Positions 19,129 through 27,552 of a stretch of DNA of 35,674 nucleotides are shown piece after piece. Each line of letters opens with the position of its first letter. Position 1 is the stretch's first letter. The notes beneath the pieces are model-generated. The model worked only from the letters and a program-made list of their open reading frames with translations, searched no databases and was not told the origin of the DNA. Origin of the DNA: Reyranella soli (GTDB taxonomy: Bacteria > Pseudomonadota > Alphaproteobacteria > Reyranellales > Reyranellaceae); contig NZ_BKAJ01000142.1 in the NCBI RefSeq assembly GCF_007992495.1, positions 1 to 35,674 of the forward strand, given 5' to 3'. The translations under genes were made by a program, and so were the position numbers.

Positions 19129-19182
19129 ACCGTCTTCCTCTCCACTACATCTTGGGAACCACGCCTGTGGGGAGTCAAACTA

Positions 19183-20247
19183 TTACCGCCCCACCTGGCG
19201 CAAAATCGCGGCAATGGCCTCAGGGCCACCCGGGTTTAAGTAGTTCTGATCGTTGATGAACAAGGTGGGCGTCTGCCGCACCCCCAGCGTCTGGCCGGAC
19301 TGGACGTCGGCCAGCACCTTGTCGAGGGCCTTGTCGTTGGCAAAGCAGGCCTGGGCCTGGTCGTCGGTCAGGCCCTCCTTCGCCAGCACCTTCACCATCT
19401 CGGCCAGGGGGTCGCTCCCCGTCAGCCATTCGACCTGGCTGCGGAACAGCAGGTCGACCCGCTCGAAGAACTTTTGCGGGCCGGCGCACTCGGCCAGCTG
19501 GCTCGCCCGCGTGGCGACCACGTCCATGGGGAAATGGCGATGGATCAGCCGCAGCTTGCCGCTGTCGATCCACTCCTTGCGCAGGGTCGGCATCACCGCG
19601 ATGTAGAACTGCGCGCAGAACGGACAGGTGAACGAGGCGTAGTCGATCAGGGTGTTGGGCGCGTCGCGCTTGCCCAGCACGTGATCGCCCTCCAGCGGCT
19701 CCAGCAGCTTCAGGTCCTGGGCGCGCACCTCGCGCACCGCGAAGGCGCCCGCCAACACACCGAGCACCGCCTGCCGGCGGCCCATCCCGATCCGCGCGCC
19801 CAGCCGGGCCAGCGCGGCACGCAGTTCGGGATCCTTCACACTGGCAGCACGCTCGGTCATCTCAGCCACTCTCCTGGCGTCGGGCGCGGGACGCGGCGGG
19901 GTGGCCGCGCGCGCGGAGATCGCGCCCTGCACCAGACGGATATCGTCGATCATCTTGTGTCCGAAATAGGCGTTCACGCGCTCCACGACCTGGCCGGCCA
20001 TGTGCTGGACCTCCAGCGCGGCGGCGCCGGGAACGCGCAGGCGTAGAAGCTTGCCGCCGCCCTTACTGGAACGTGTCCCGCGGCTGGCAGTCAGCGCCTC
20101 GGGCCGGGTGATCCGCGCGAGATCGGGTCCGACGATCGCCGACCATTCCGCGCGCAGGCGGGCGACCGAAGCGCCGCGGCCTTTCGCCAGGCCGGACGCG
20201 AGCCGCTGGGCCAGACCGCCGACGGCGCGGAAGCCGTTTTCCCGCAT
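19183..20247 (-). CDS. DUF721 (DciA-like) domain fused in frame to an exported DsbA-like domain
   Basis: From the chosen ATG (MRENGFRAVGGLAQRLASGL) the product is 354 residues. Residues about 5-110 are a DUF721 domain, the family that includes the replicative-helicase loader DciA. They continue with a basic Pro-rich linker and the usual tail DPELRAALARLG. Without any stop the frame enters MGRRQAVLGVLAGAFAVREVRAQ (residue 155 on), a good export signal. A DsbA-like domain follows with CPFC (C208, C211) and the cis-proline site RQTPTLFIN. In related genomes I would expect two adjacent genes. The internal ATG at 19785 could start a free exported DsbA, although its GGATCGGG leader is a weak ribosome site. 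ATG 20295 is an alternative upstream start but overlaps mutY. Confidence 0.85.
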   Translation of the reverse strand: MRENGFRAVGGLAQRLASGLAKGRGASVARLRAEWSAIVGPDLARITRPEALTASRGTRSSKGGGKLLRLRVPGAAALEVQHMAGQVVERVNAYFGHKMIDDIRLVQGAISARAATPPRPAPDARRVAEMTERAASVKDPELRAALARLGARIGMGRRQAVLGVLAGAFAVREVRAQDLKLLEPLEGDHVLGKRDAPNTLIDYASFTCPFCAQFYIAVMPTLRKEWIDSGKLRLIHRHFPMDVVATRASQLAECAGPQKFFERVDLLFRSQVEWLTGSDPLAEMVKVLAKEGLTDDQAQACFANDKALDKVLADVQSGQTLGVRQTPTLFINDQNYLNPGGPEAIAAILRQVGR

Positions 20248-20293
20248 GGACCCTTTCAAACTCCGTTCCTTATGGTAGGGCACGCTACCCCGC

Positions 20294-21349
20294 ATGACCA
20301 CGACCCACGCCTCACGTTTGCTTGCTTGGTACGATCGTCATCGTCGCACCCTGCCCTGGCGTGCGCCGGCCGGACGGCGCGCCGATCCCTACGTCGTGTG
20401 GCTGTCGGAGATCATGCTGCAGCAGACCACCGTGGCCACGGTCGGCGGCTATTTCCGCCGCTTCCTCGAGCGCTGGCCGACCGTCGGGGCGCTGGCCGAC
20501 GCGCCGATCGACGACGTGCTCTCGGCCTGGGCCGGCCTCGGCTACTACGCCCGCGCCCGCAACCTGCATGCGTGCGCTCGCACGGTGACTGAGGCGCATG
20601 ACGGGCATTTCCCGCAGGGTGAGGAGGACTTGCTGGCCCTGCCCGGCATCGGCGCCTACACGGCGGCTGCGATCCGCGCCATCGCCTTCGACCAGCCGGC
20701 CTCGGCGGTCGACGGCAATGTCGAGCGGGTGATCGCCCGGCTCTACGCCATCGAGACGCCCCTGCCCGACGCCAAGACCGAGATCAAGACACGCGCCGCC
20801 CGCCTGGTGCCGGCCGAGCGCGCCGGCGACTACGCCCAGGCGATGATGGATCTCGGCGCCACGGTGTGCACGCCGCGCAGTCCGCGCTGCGTCATCTGCC
20901 CGCTGATGGCGGGCTGCAAGGCGCGCAAGCTCGGCCTGGCCGAGGAGCTGCCGCGGCGCGCGCCCAAGCGCGAGAAGCCGACGCGGCGCGGTCTCGCCTT
21001 CGTGCTGTCGCGCAAGGACGGCGCCATCCTGCTGCGCAAGCGGCCGGCCAAGGGGCTGCTGGGCGGCATGGACGAGGTGCCGTCGAGCCCGTGGCGCGAG
21101 GGCAAGCTGAGCCCTGAGAAGGCGATGGGCGACGCGCCGGTGCCGGCACGCTGGCAGATCCTCGACGGGCTGGTGCGCCATACCTTCACGCATTTCCATC
21201 TCGAGCTCACCGTCGCCCATGCCATCGCGACCACCGGCGGGCTCGCCAGGCTGGCGCCCGGCACGACCTGGTGCACGATCGACCGCATGACCGAACGGGC
21301 CTTGCCGACGGTGATGCGCAAGGTGATCGCTCACGCGGTGAAGAACTGA
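20294..21349 (+). CDS. mutY: A/G-specific adenine glycosylase
   Basis: MutY removes adenine mispaired with 8-oxoguanine. The 351-residue protein has the catalytic E39 (LSEIMLQQT), the helix-hairpin-helix LPGIGAYTAAAI (116-127) and D140 in VDGNVERV. The iron-sulfur cluster motif C192-x6-C199-x2-C202-x5-C208 is present. The C-terminal NUDIX-like domain that reads 8-oxoG starts near 230 and contains the FTHFHLEL recognition segment. It is divergent from the DUF721-DsbA gene, with only 46 nt between the chosen starts. No strong ribosome site is visible. The stop is followed by an AT-rich region with a dyad. Confidence 0.96.
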   Translation: MTTTHASRLLAWYDRHRRTLPWRAPAGRRADPYVVWLSEIMLQQTTVATVGGYFRRFLERWPTVGALADAPIDDVLSAWAGLGYYARARNLHACARTVTEAHDGHFPQGEEDLLALPGIGAYTAAAIRAIAFDQPASAVDGNVERVIARLYAIETPLPDAKTEIKTRAARLVPAERAGDYAQAMMDLGATVCTPRSPRCVICPLMAGCKARKLGLAEELPRRAPKREKPTRRGLAFVLSRKDGAILLRKRPAKGLLGGMDEVPSSPWREGKLSPEKAMGDAPVPARWQILDGLVRHTFTHFHLELTVAHAIATTGGLARLAPGTTWCTIDRMTERALPTVMRKVIAHAVKN

Positions 21350-21399
21350 TCGCGATCTTACGCCGAGACGGCGAGCGCGTCAATAACTTACGTTATCTA

Positions 21400-21419
21400 A
21401 AGATTACCTGGGTAATCTT
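21400..21419. promoter_or_regulatory. AT-rich 20-nt dyad downstream of mutY
   Basis: AAGATTACC and GGTAATCTT are perfect 9-nt inverted copies separated by two bases. They sit in a local AT-rich patch (about 21381-21452, roughly 40% GC against about 67% for the window). A second, smaller dyad (ATAAC-TTAC-GTTAT) lies at 21383-21396. The element is 50 nt after the mutY stop and 60 nt before the small disrupted gene. It could be an operator for that gene, or a weak mutY terminator with an 8-bp stem and CTGG loop. The following bases are not a clear U-run, so I lean to a protein-binding site. Confidence 0.45.
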
Positions 21420-21479
21420 CTGACATTATTGCGCTCCATATTGGCCTAATTGGCGTAGAAACCCGGATGCAGTCACTGC

Positions 21480-21798
21480 ATGCACCGAACCGAGTGCATC
21501 GATGCCGGCGCGCGTGGCAGCACCGAGTTCGACTGCATCTTCGATTTCACCGCGGTGGAAAGGCTCGACCTTGCGACGGAGTTCGTCGCCAAGCGCGGCG
21601 AGCTTCCGCAGGCCCTTCAAGGATCGCGAGAGGATCTATGTGGTCCCTCAGGATGACCTGAAGCTGTTGACCGGGCTTTACGCAGCCTATCAGACGGCCA
21701 AGGGATGGCGCCCGCCGACGATCGTGGCGACGCTGGATGAAGCGTTCGTCCGCCTGGGCGTGGCTCAAGCCGATTTCCATCCCATCGTGATCGACTGA
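21480..21798 (+). pseudogene. Small unrecognised gene with a broken frame
   Basis: Two consecutive frames look coding and belong together. The first runs from the ATG at 21480 (MHRTECIDAGARGSTEFDCIF, then a DFTAVERLDLATEFVAKRGELPQA segment). The second continues as DRERIYVVPQDDLKLLTGLY and ends in FVRLGVAQADFHPIVID. Removing one C from the CCC at 21613-21615 joins them into a 105-residue protein with balanced, soluble composition and no signal peptide or membrane span. I do not recognise the family. The gene is convergent with the histidine kinase gene, with 17 nt between stops. The ribosome site is weak. It may be a true pseudogene, a mis-sequenced gene or, less likely, a programmed shift. 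Confidence 0.5.
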
Positions 21799-21815
21799 AT
21801 TGGGATGGCGGCCGG

Positions 21816-24137
21816 TTACTTTCGCAGCATGTCGCGGATCTTGAGCGCGAGCGCATCGAGCGCAAACGGCTTCGTGACCATCTCCATGCCGCGAGCCAGG
21901 AACGGTGCATGGCCGGTGGCATGCTCGGCGTAACCGGTGACGAACAGGACCTTCAACTCGGGACGGTGCTGGCGGGCAATCTCCGCGATCTGCCGGCCGT
22001 TCATGCCAGGCAACCCGACGTCGGTGATCAGCAGGTCGAGCGGCGTGTTCGACGTCAGGATGGGCAGCGCAGCCTGGCCGTCGCTCGCTTCCAGACTGGC
22101 ATAGCCGAGATCTTGCAGCACGTTCGAGATGATGAGGCGCACCGCCGGATCGTCCTCGATCACCAGCACTGTTTCGCCGGCGCCGGTGGCGGCGTCGCGC
22201 GCCGGCGCGAGGGGTCGCGTCTCGACAGCGCCCTGGTAGCGCGGCAGGTACAACTGGAAGGTCGTGCCGACATTTTCCGCGCTTTCGACCCGGATATGGC
22301 CGCGCGACTGCTTGGCGAAGCCGTAGATCATCGACAGTCCGAGGCCGGTCCCCTGACCGAGCGGCTTGGTCGTGAAGAACGGCTCGAACACCTTCGAAAG
22401 CGTGTCCGGCGACATTCCCACGCCGGTATCGCCAACGCACACCACGGTGTAGTCGCCGGCGTCGATCGTCTCCTGGCCGTATTGTTCGCGGCTCTTGATG
22501 ATCGCGTTCTCGGTGGCGATGGTCAGCGTTCCGCCCTGGGGCATGGCATCGCGGGCATTGATCGCAAGATTGAGAATCGCGTTCTCGAGCTGATGGGCAT
22601 CGGTGAGCGCCGGACCGAGGTCAGGCGCGAGGCGGACCTCCAGCTTGATCTTTTCGCCCAGGGTGCGCTCCAGCAAGTCCTCCATCCCGTAGATCAGCTT
22701 GTTGACGTCCACCGCCTTGGGATCGAGCGGCTGGCGGCGCGCAAAGGCGAGCAGCCGGTGGGTAAGGGAGGCGGCGCGGTTGGCTGCGCCGATCGCGCTG
22801 TCCATGAAACTATGCATGTCGTCGTAGCGGCCATCGCGTATGCGCCGCTTCAGCACTTCCATCGAGCCGATGATGGCCGTCAGCATGTTGTTGAAGTCGT
22901 GCGCGATCCCGCCTGTCAGCTGGCCGATTGCCTCCATCTTCTGCGAATGGCGCAGCGCTTCCTCGGCCTGACGCAGCGCCTTCTCGGCCTCGCGTTCCGC
23001 GGTGACGTCGCGGCCGACGGCCTGAAGGAGATTGTCGGCGGCCACCGCGCTCCACTCGATGCGCCGGCTAGCGTCATCGCCCGCCCGCATGGTGAGCTCG
23101 ATCAGTCTCGGTGCCGTGCCGCGCGCCAGGGCGTCCAGCTCAGCCTGCAGGACGGCGCGCTCCTCCGGAACGACGAAATCCATGACGTTGGCGCCGATCA
23201 GCTCGCTTTCCTGCCAGCCCAGCAGCTGCGTCCAGGCCGGATTGACCGAGTTCAGCGTGCCGTCGAGGCCTGCCACCATCATGACGTCGGTCGACAGCGT
23301 CCACATGCGGTTGCGGTCGGCGGTGCTCTGGGCAACACGCTTCTCGAGGGTCTGATTGAGCAGGCGCAGCGCATCGACCGCCATGCGCCGTTCGTTCACG
23401 TCCCGCAGAATCGCCGTGACGAAGGTTCTGCCTTCGGTCGTCCACCTCGAGGCCGACGCCTCAAGATAGCTGGGCGAGCCGTTCTTTCGCCGTGCCGTGA
23501 GCTCAATGGGGCGGCTCAGGCCTTCGCCGGCGCGCACGGCCTTGAAGGCGGTGCCCCACTCCTGCGGATTCTCCAGGAACGACGACAGCGGTTGGCCGAC
23601 GAGCTCCTCCGGTGAATAGCCGAACTGCTGCACTGCCGCCGGGTTGACGAGCTGGACCGTGCCGTCGGCGTCGAGGGTCAGGATCGTGTCGGGCGCGCTG
23701 CCGACGACGGCGTCGTAGCGCGCATTCTGACGCTCGCGCAGGATGCGCTCCCGCCCCGCCACGACGGTGACGTCGAGGATCTGCAGCAGGCAACGCAGGT
23801 GGGGCCGTTTACCGATCGGGCGGACGGAAATGTTGTGCACCAGCTGGCGACCGGTTGGGGTGCGCAACGGCAGCATGGCGGGGTGAAGCGTGTGCGTCAC
23901 CAAGCTGGAAGCGCCCAGCTCCAGGGCCTGCGAGATCGCTGTCGCTAGCCGCGGCGGAATCCTGCCGGCAAACAGCTCGTCCAGGCGATGGTCCCGGGCG
24001 GCGGTGTCGGATAGCCCGCTCGCTTTCTCGATCCACGCGTTCCAGCCGATCACGCGACGATCGCCGTCGAGCAGGATCAGCCCAAGATCGATGGCGTCGA
24101 AGACGCCGGAAACGCCGTTCCGGTCAGGGGCGTTCAT
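21816..24137 (-). CDS. Hybrid sensor histidine kinase with three PAS domains and a receiver
   Basis: A 773-residue cytoplasmic protein with no membrane span. Three PAS-type modules occupy about 8-120, 135-255 and 290-400; the second contains LDADGTVQLVNPAAVQQFGY. The dimerisation/phosphoacceptor box is GGIAHDFNNML, with histidine near 412. The ATPase domain shows NAILNLAINARDAM, GDTGVGM and GTGLGLSMIYGF. A C-terminal receiver (about 655-773) has phosphoacceptor D706 in LLITDVGLPGMNG. The ATG lies 13 nt inside the end of cheC. The open frame continues upstream, but this Met begins the PAS-like sequence. Being coupled to cheC and a cheY, it probably feeds or modulates the chemosensory circuit; the signal is unknown. 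Confidence 0.93.
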   Translation of the reverse strand: MNAPDRNGVSGVFDAIDLGLILLDGDRRVIGWNAWIEKASGLSDTAARDHRLDELFAGRIPPRLATAISQALELGASSLVTHTLHPAMLPLRTPTGRQLVHNISVRPIGKRPHLRCLLQILDVTVVAGRERILRERQNARYDAVVGSAPDTILTLDADGTVQLVNPAAVQQFGYSPEELVGQPLSSFLENPQEWGTAFKAVRAGEGLSRPIELTARRKNGSPSYLEASASRWTTEGRTFVTAILRDVNERRMAVDALRLLNQTLEKRVAQSTADRNRMWTLSTDVMMVAGLDGTLNSVNPAWTQLLGWQESELIGANVMDFVVPEERAVLQAELDALARGTAPRLIELTMRAGDDASRRIEWSAVAADNLLQAVGRDVTAEREAEKALRQAEEALRHSQKMEAIGQLTGGIAHDFNNMLTAIIGSMEVLKRRIRDGRYDDMHSFMDSAIGAANRAASLTHRLLAFARRQPLDPKAVDVNKLIYGMEDLLERTLGEKIKLEVRLAPDLGPALTDAHQLENAILNLAINARDAMPQGGTLTIATENAIIKSREQYGQETIDAGDYTVVCVGDTGVGMSPDTLSKVFEPFFTTKPLGQGTGLGLSMIYGFAKQSRGHIRVESAENVGTTFQLYLPRYQGAVETRPLAPARDAATGAGETVLVIEDDPAVRLIISNVLQDLGYASLEASDGQAALPILTSNTPLDLLITDVGLPGMNGRQIAEIARQHRPELKVLFVTGYAEHATGHAPFLARGMEMVTKPFALDALALKIRDMLRK

Positions 24138-24771
24138 CGGAGGGGACCGAGCCGCCTGCCGTTCGCTCGATGAACTCGCGCAGCAGCAAGCGAAGCGCGC
24201 TGAGCGAGGGTACATCCATGACCATGGCGATGTATCCGCCGATGTCGCGATTGCGGATGGCGAAGTTGATGTAGAGGAACATCACGACGTCGCCAGCTTC
24301 CGGTGGCGGCGCAAGATTGAAGAAGAGCGCCGGCTCGCCGCGCAGGATCTCCGGCAGCGACATCTTCAGATTGCGCTGCAGCAGGTTGGCGATGGTCGCG
24401 AGGCAGCCGTTCAGGATGATGTTGCCGATCTCGGCAAGCGCTTCGTGTTCGAGCTCGATGATCTCCTCGAGGCTGAGCTCGCCGCCGATGACGGCTCGCA
24501 CCAACTCGAGGCTCTTTGTGTCCGGGAAGATTAGAAACGCCCGGCCGGTGATCTCGCCTTCGAACACCTGGTGGATTCCCACGAGATTACTGACTTCGTT
24601 CTCGCTCAGCGTCCTGATCGCCGTGTCGCGGCTCACCAAGTTGACCTTGGGCACCGACAGAAGCACCTGCTCGCCGACCATGTCCCGCAGGCTGGTCGCC
24701 GCACGGCCGACGCCGATATTGACCATCTCCGTCAGGGCGTCGATCTCGAGCTCGTTGAGAAGCTCGCTCAC
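24124..24771 (-). CDS. cheC: CheC-family CheY-P phosphatase
   Basis: A 215-residue CheC-type protein that should dephosphorylate CheY-P. Both pseudo-symmetric active sites fit the family pattern (D/S/E)xxxExxN-x22-P. The first is D11, E15, N18 and P41 in DALTEMVNIGVG; the second is E110, E114, N117 and P140 in EALAEIGNIILNG. So, unlike some relatives, neither site has lost its Glu/Asn pair. The frame is open far upstream, but that stretch only shadows cheY. The real start is the GTG at 24771, overlapping the cheY stop as GTGA. CheC is sparsely distributed in proteobacteria compared with CheZ. No cheD, its common partner elsewhere, is in the window. Confidence 0.9.
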   Translation of the reverse strand: MSELLNELEIDALTEMVNIGVGRAATSLRDMVGEQVLLSVPKVNLVSRDTAIRTLSENEVSNLVGIHQVFEGEITGRAFLIFPDTKSLELVRAVIGGELSLEEIIELEHEALAEIGNIILNGCLATIANLLQRNLKMSLPEILRGEPALFFNLAPPPEAGDVVMFLYINFAIRNRDIGGYIAMVMDVPSLSALRLLLREFIERTAGGSVPSDERP

Positions 24772-25145
24772 GGCGAGGCCAGTCGATCCGCGGCGGCGGC
24801 CAGGAATTCTCCCATCGCCTTGTCGGTCAGTGGCTTCTGCAGGAATGTGGCGCCGACCTCGCGCGCCCGCGTCACAACTTCGACCTGGTGGTTGGCGGAA
24901 ATGACCGCCAGGGGCAGTGCGGGCTTGAGCTTGAGCAGCTCGGCCGCGAGGTGAAGGCCGTCGCGACCCGGCATGTTGAAGTCGAGAATGGCGAGGTCGA
25001 AGGCATCCTTCGAAGCGAGCACGAGGGCCTCGTCGGCGTTGGCCGCTTCGACGCGGGTCCAGTCGGGGTGCAGAGTCGTCAGAGCCTTGGCGACGGCCAT
25101 CCGCGCAAGCTTGCTGTCGTCGACCACCAGAACCCTGTACCCCAT
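24768..25145 (-). CDS. CheY-like single-domain response regulator (paired with CheC)
   Basis: A 125-residue receiver with no output domain: MGYRVLVVDDSKLARMAVAK, phosphoacceptor D55 in LAILDFNMPGRDG, the Ser switch in AVISANHQ and the lysine in FLQKPL. The ATG at 25145 is preferred because GGGGAG lies about 9 nt upstream; a GTG two codons earlier is too close to that site. It overlaps cheC by 4 nt, which makes CheY-P a natural CheC substrate. A 107-nt gap separates it from the end of cheA. I saw no terminator there, so it may belong to the same transcript or have its own promoter. Confidence 0.93.
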   Translation of the reverse strand: MGYRVLVVDDSKLARMAVAKALTTLHPDWTRVEAANADEALVLASKDAFDLAILDFNMPGRDGLHLAAELLKLKPALPLAVISANHQVEVVTRAREVGATFLQKPLTDKAMGEFLAAAADRLASP

Positions 25146-25252
25146 ATTCACGCGCTCCCCATGATCCGCCAGATGTCGATAGCACTCGCAGACACCACCA
25201 GAAACCGGCGATGGCGCTTACCGCAAATTCGCGCGGCGTATTGCAACGTTTC

Positions 25253-27166
25253 TTAGTCGTCTGCGTTCCCGAATATTTCGCCGAGATCGAGCACGATCAG
25301 CACCCGGCCGTCGCCCAGCAGGGTCGTGCCATCGATACCGGGAATGCCCGCCAGAAGGCCCTCCGGCGGCTTCAGCATGACGTCCATCCGGTCGCCGAGG
25401 CGGTCGACCTCGAGGCCGCCAAGCTGGCCGGCAACCGCGACGATCAGCACATTGGTATCGCCTTCGGGCGCGCGAGCCCCGCGCCCCAGGGCCTGACCCA
25501 GGTCGATGACCGGCAGCGTGCGGTCGCGAAGCACCATGGCCCGGGCGGCGCCGACGGGCGAAATGGCGCTGCGCCCGACGCGAACGGTCTCCACGACGGC
25601 CTCCATGGGCACGCCGAATACCTGGCCGGCTGCCTCCACCGTGAGCACCTGCGTCATCATCACCGTGAACGGCAGCGTGAAGCGCACCGTCGTGCCGCGT
25701 TGCCGCTGGCTCGACACCGAGACGCGGCCGCCCAGCCGTTCGACCGTGTTGCGCACGATGTCCATGCCGACGCCTCGGCCAGAAAGGTCAGTGACTTGGC
25801 TGACAGTCGAGAAGCCTGGCGCGAAGATCAGATTGATGGCCTCCTCATCGGACATGGCGGCGATGGCGGCCTCCGGCGCCGCATTGCGCTGGCGTGCGAC
25901 GTCGCGGACGCGGGCCACGTCGACCCCGCGGCCGTCATCCTCGACCTCGATCACCACGTGCTCGCCCTGGCGCTCCGCCCGCAGATGGATCGTCGCCGTG
26001 GCCGGCTTGCCGAGCGCGGCCCGCTCCGCCGCCTCCTCCAGCCCGTGATCCAGCCCGTTCCGCAGGACATGAAGCAAAGGCTCGGAGATCGCCTCGACGA
26101 TCGTCTTGTCGGCTTCGATCGTGGCGCCTTCGATCATCAGGCGCGCCGGCTTGCGCAGCGCGGTGGCCATTTCCCGCACGAGGCGGGGAAAGCGCTGGAA
26201 GGCGTGTTGCAAGGGCAGCACGCGCAAGCTGAACACCGCGCGCTGAAGCTCGCTGACCAGGCGGTCCAGCGCGAGGTGCTGGTTTTTGAGCGCCACCGCG
26301 AGGGCCCTTGGATCGCCCTCGTCCGCCGCGCGTTCGGCCGAATGGCCGATCGCGTTCTTGGCGATCAGCAGCTCGCCGGTCAGTCGAACGAGGGTGTCGA
26401 TGCGATCGACATCGACGCGCAGCGTCGCTTCCGGCGCCTGCGGAGCCAGCGTGCCGGGCTGCTCGGGCGGTCGCTCCGCCAGGCCCTCGAGGATGCGATC
26501 GATGGCCTCGATCATGGCCTCGGCATTGCCGGCGACCAGGCTGCTTTGCAGCGGCCCTTCGAGATCCGTCGCGTCCAGCGACCGGCCATGATGGCGCAGC
26601 ACGTTGGCCGCGATGCGGCTTGCCGATTCGAGCCGTGCGGCAGCAGCGTCTTCCGTCGCCGGCTCGGAGAGCATCAGCTTCTGCGCCTCGAGAAGTTCGC
26701 GTCCGATGGCTGACAGGCCGGTAGAAGCCTCGGCCCGCTTCGTCGCGTCGGCAGCGTCGTGCGGGGCCAGGGGCGCCGAGTCAGGCGAGGCAAGCGTGGC
26801 GAATCGACGAACAAGGTCGTCTGCCTCGGCATCGGCATCGGCCGGAACTTCGCCGTTTGATCGCATCCGATCGATCCAGACGCTGACCTGATCGAGACAG
26901 GCCAGGCACAGGTTGATCAACGCAGGTGTCACCGGGGCGGTGTTCGATCGCACGGCGGACAGCACGTCCTCGGCGGCATGCAAGGCGCGCGACATCGCGA
27001 CGAAGTCGACGATGCCGGCCGCACCCTTCAGCGTATGGAAGGCACGAAAGGCGCCGTCGAGCCGCTCACGGTCGTCCGGACGCTCCTCAAGCGCGAGCAG
27101 ATCGTCATTGCCCTGAGCCACGAGCTCGCGCCCCTCGATCAAAAACTGCTCGACGAACTCGTTCAT
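25253..27166 (-). CDS. cheA: Chemotaxis histidine kinase CheA
   Basis: The kinase of the chemosensory array, 637 residues. The P1 Hpt domain (1-105) has the phosphorylated H44 in RAFHTLKGAAGI. A helical segment of about 135 residues without a recognisable P2 domain comes next. The P3 dimerisation helix starts near 245 (VDRIDTLVRLTGELLIAKNAI). The P4 ATPase shows HVLRNGLDHGLE, EDDGRGVD and GRGVGMDIVRN. A CheW-like P5 domain follows from about 500. The ATG at 27166 overlaps the stop of the upstream cheY as ATGA, which decides the start; the GTG five codons earlier would lie inside cheY. It probably phosphorylates the cheY at 27163-27552, CheB and possibly the cheY at 24768. Confidence 0.96.
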   Translation of the reverse strand: MNEFVEQFLIEGRELVAQGNDDLLALEERPDDRERLDGAFRAFHTLKGAAGIVDFVAMSRALHAAEDVLSAVRSNTAPVTPALINLCLACLDQVSVWIDRMRSNGEVPADADAEADDLVRRFATLASPDSAPLAPHDAADATKRAEASTGLSAIGRELLEAQKLMLSEPATEDAAAARLESASRIAANVLRHHGRSLDATDLEGPLQSSLVAGNAEAMIEAIDRILEGLAERPPEQPGTLAPQAPEATLRVDVDRIDTLVRLTGELLIAKNAIGHSAERAADEGDPRALAVALKNQHLALDRLVSELQRAVFSLRVLPLQHAFQRFPRLVREMATALRKPARLMIEGATIEADKTIVEAISEPLLHVLRNGLDHGLEEAAERAALGKPATATIHLRAERQGEHVVIEVEDDGRGVDVARVRDVARQRNAAPEAAIAAMSDEEAINLIFAPGFSTVSQVTDLSGRGVGMDIVRNTVERLGGRVSVSSQRQRGTTVRFTLPFTVMMTQVLTVEAAGQVFGVPMEAVVETVRVGRSAISPVGAARAMVLRDRTLPVIDLGQALGRGARAPEGDTNVLIVAVAGQLGGLEVDRLGDRMDVMLKPPEGLLAGIPGIDGTTLLGDGRVLIVLDLGEIFGNADD

Positions 27167-27552
27167 GCCGACAATCCGCACATGATCGACACGTGCTGGA
27201 CGAGCGTGTCCTGGGCGACAGGCTTCACGAGATAGAAGTTGGCGCCGGCCGTGCGGGCGGCGCGCCGATCGTGCGGCCCCGCTTCGGTGCTGATCACAAG
27301 GGCCGGGATCGAGGCGATTGGCGGCGCCTGCCGGCGCAGCGAGCGCAGGAAGGTGATGCCATCCATCTGCGGCATGTTCACGTCGACGATCAGCAGGTCG
27401 GCCGGCTCGGCCAGCAGTTTCTCGAGGGCCTCGACGCCGTTCAACGCCTCGTCGACCTCGAAGCCCGCGCGTTCCAGCGCGTCGCGGTAGTAGCGACGGA
27501 CCAGGCTCGCATCGTCTATGACGAGGATGCGCTTGCTCGCCGTCTCAGCCAT
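27163..27552 (-). CDS. CheY-like response regulator (paired with CheA)
   Basis: A 129-residue single receiver domain: KRILVIDDASLVRRYYRDAL, phosphoacceptor D57 in LLIVDVNMPQMDG, the switch residues in LVISTEAG and the lysine in FYLVKPV. The ATG at 27552 has AGGGGGGC about 7 nt upstream and lies 8 nt inside the end of cheR; a 13-codon extension upstream has no receiver character. Its stop overlaps the cheA start by 4 nt. That position makes it the most likely direct output of CheA. The target is not evident, since no flagellar or pilus gene is present. Confidence 0.94.
   Translation of the reverse strand: MAETASKRILVIDDASLVRRYYRDALERAGFEVDEALNGVEALEKLLAEPADLLIVDVNMPQMDGITFLRSLRRQAPPIASIPALVISTEAGPHDRRAARTAGANFYLVKPVAQDTLVQHVSIMCGLSA

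Noticed and set aside
24772..25185. N-terminal extension of CheC in the same open frame
   Set aside because: The extension is Arg/Gly-rich and lies out of frame over the cheY gene; the GTGA overlap and the CheC family start place the real start at 24771.
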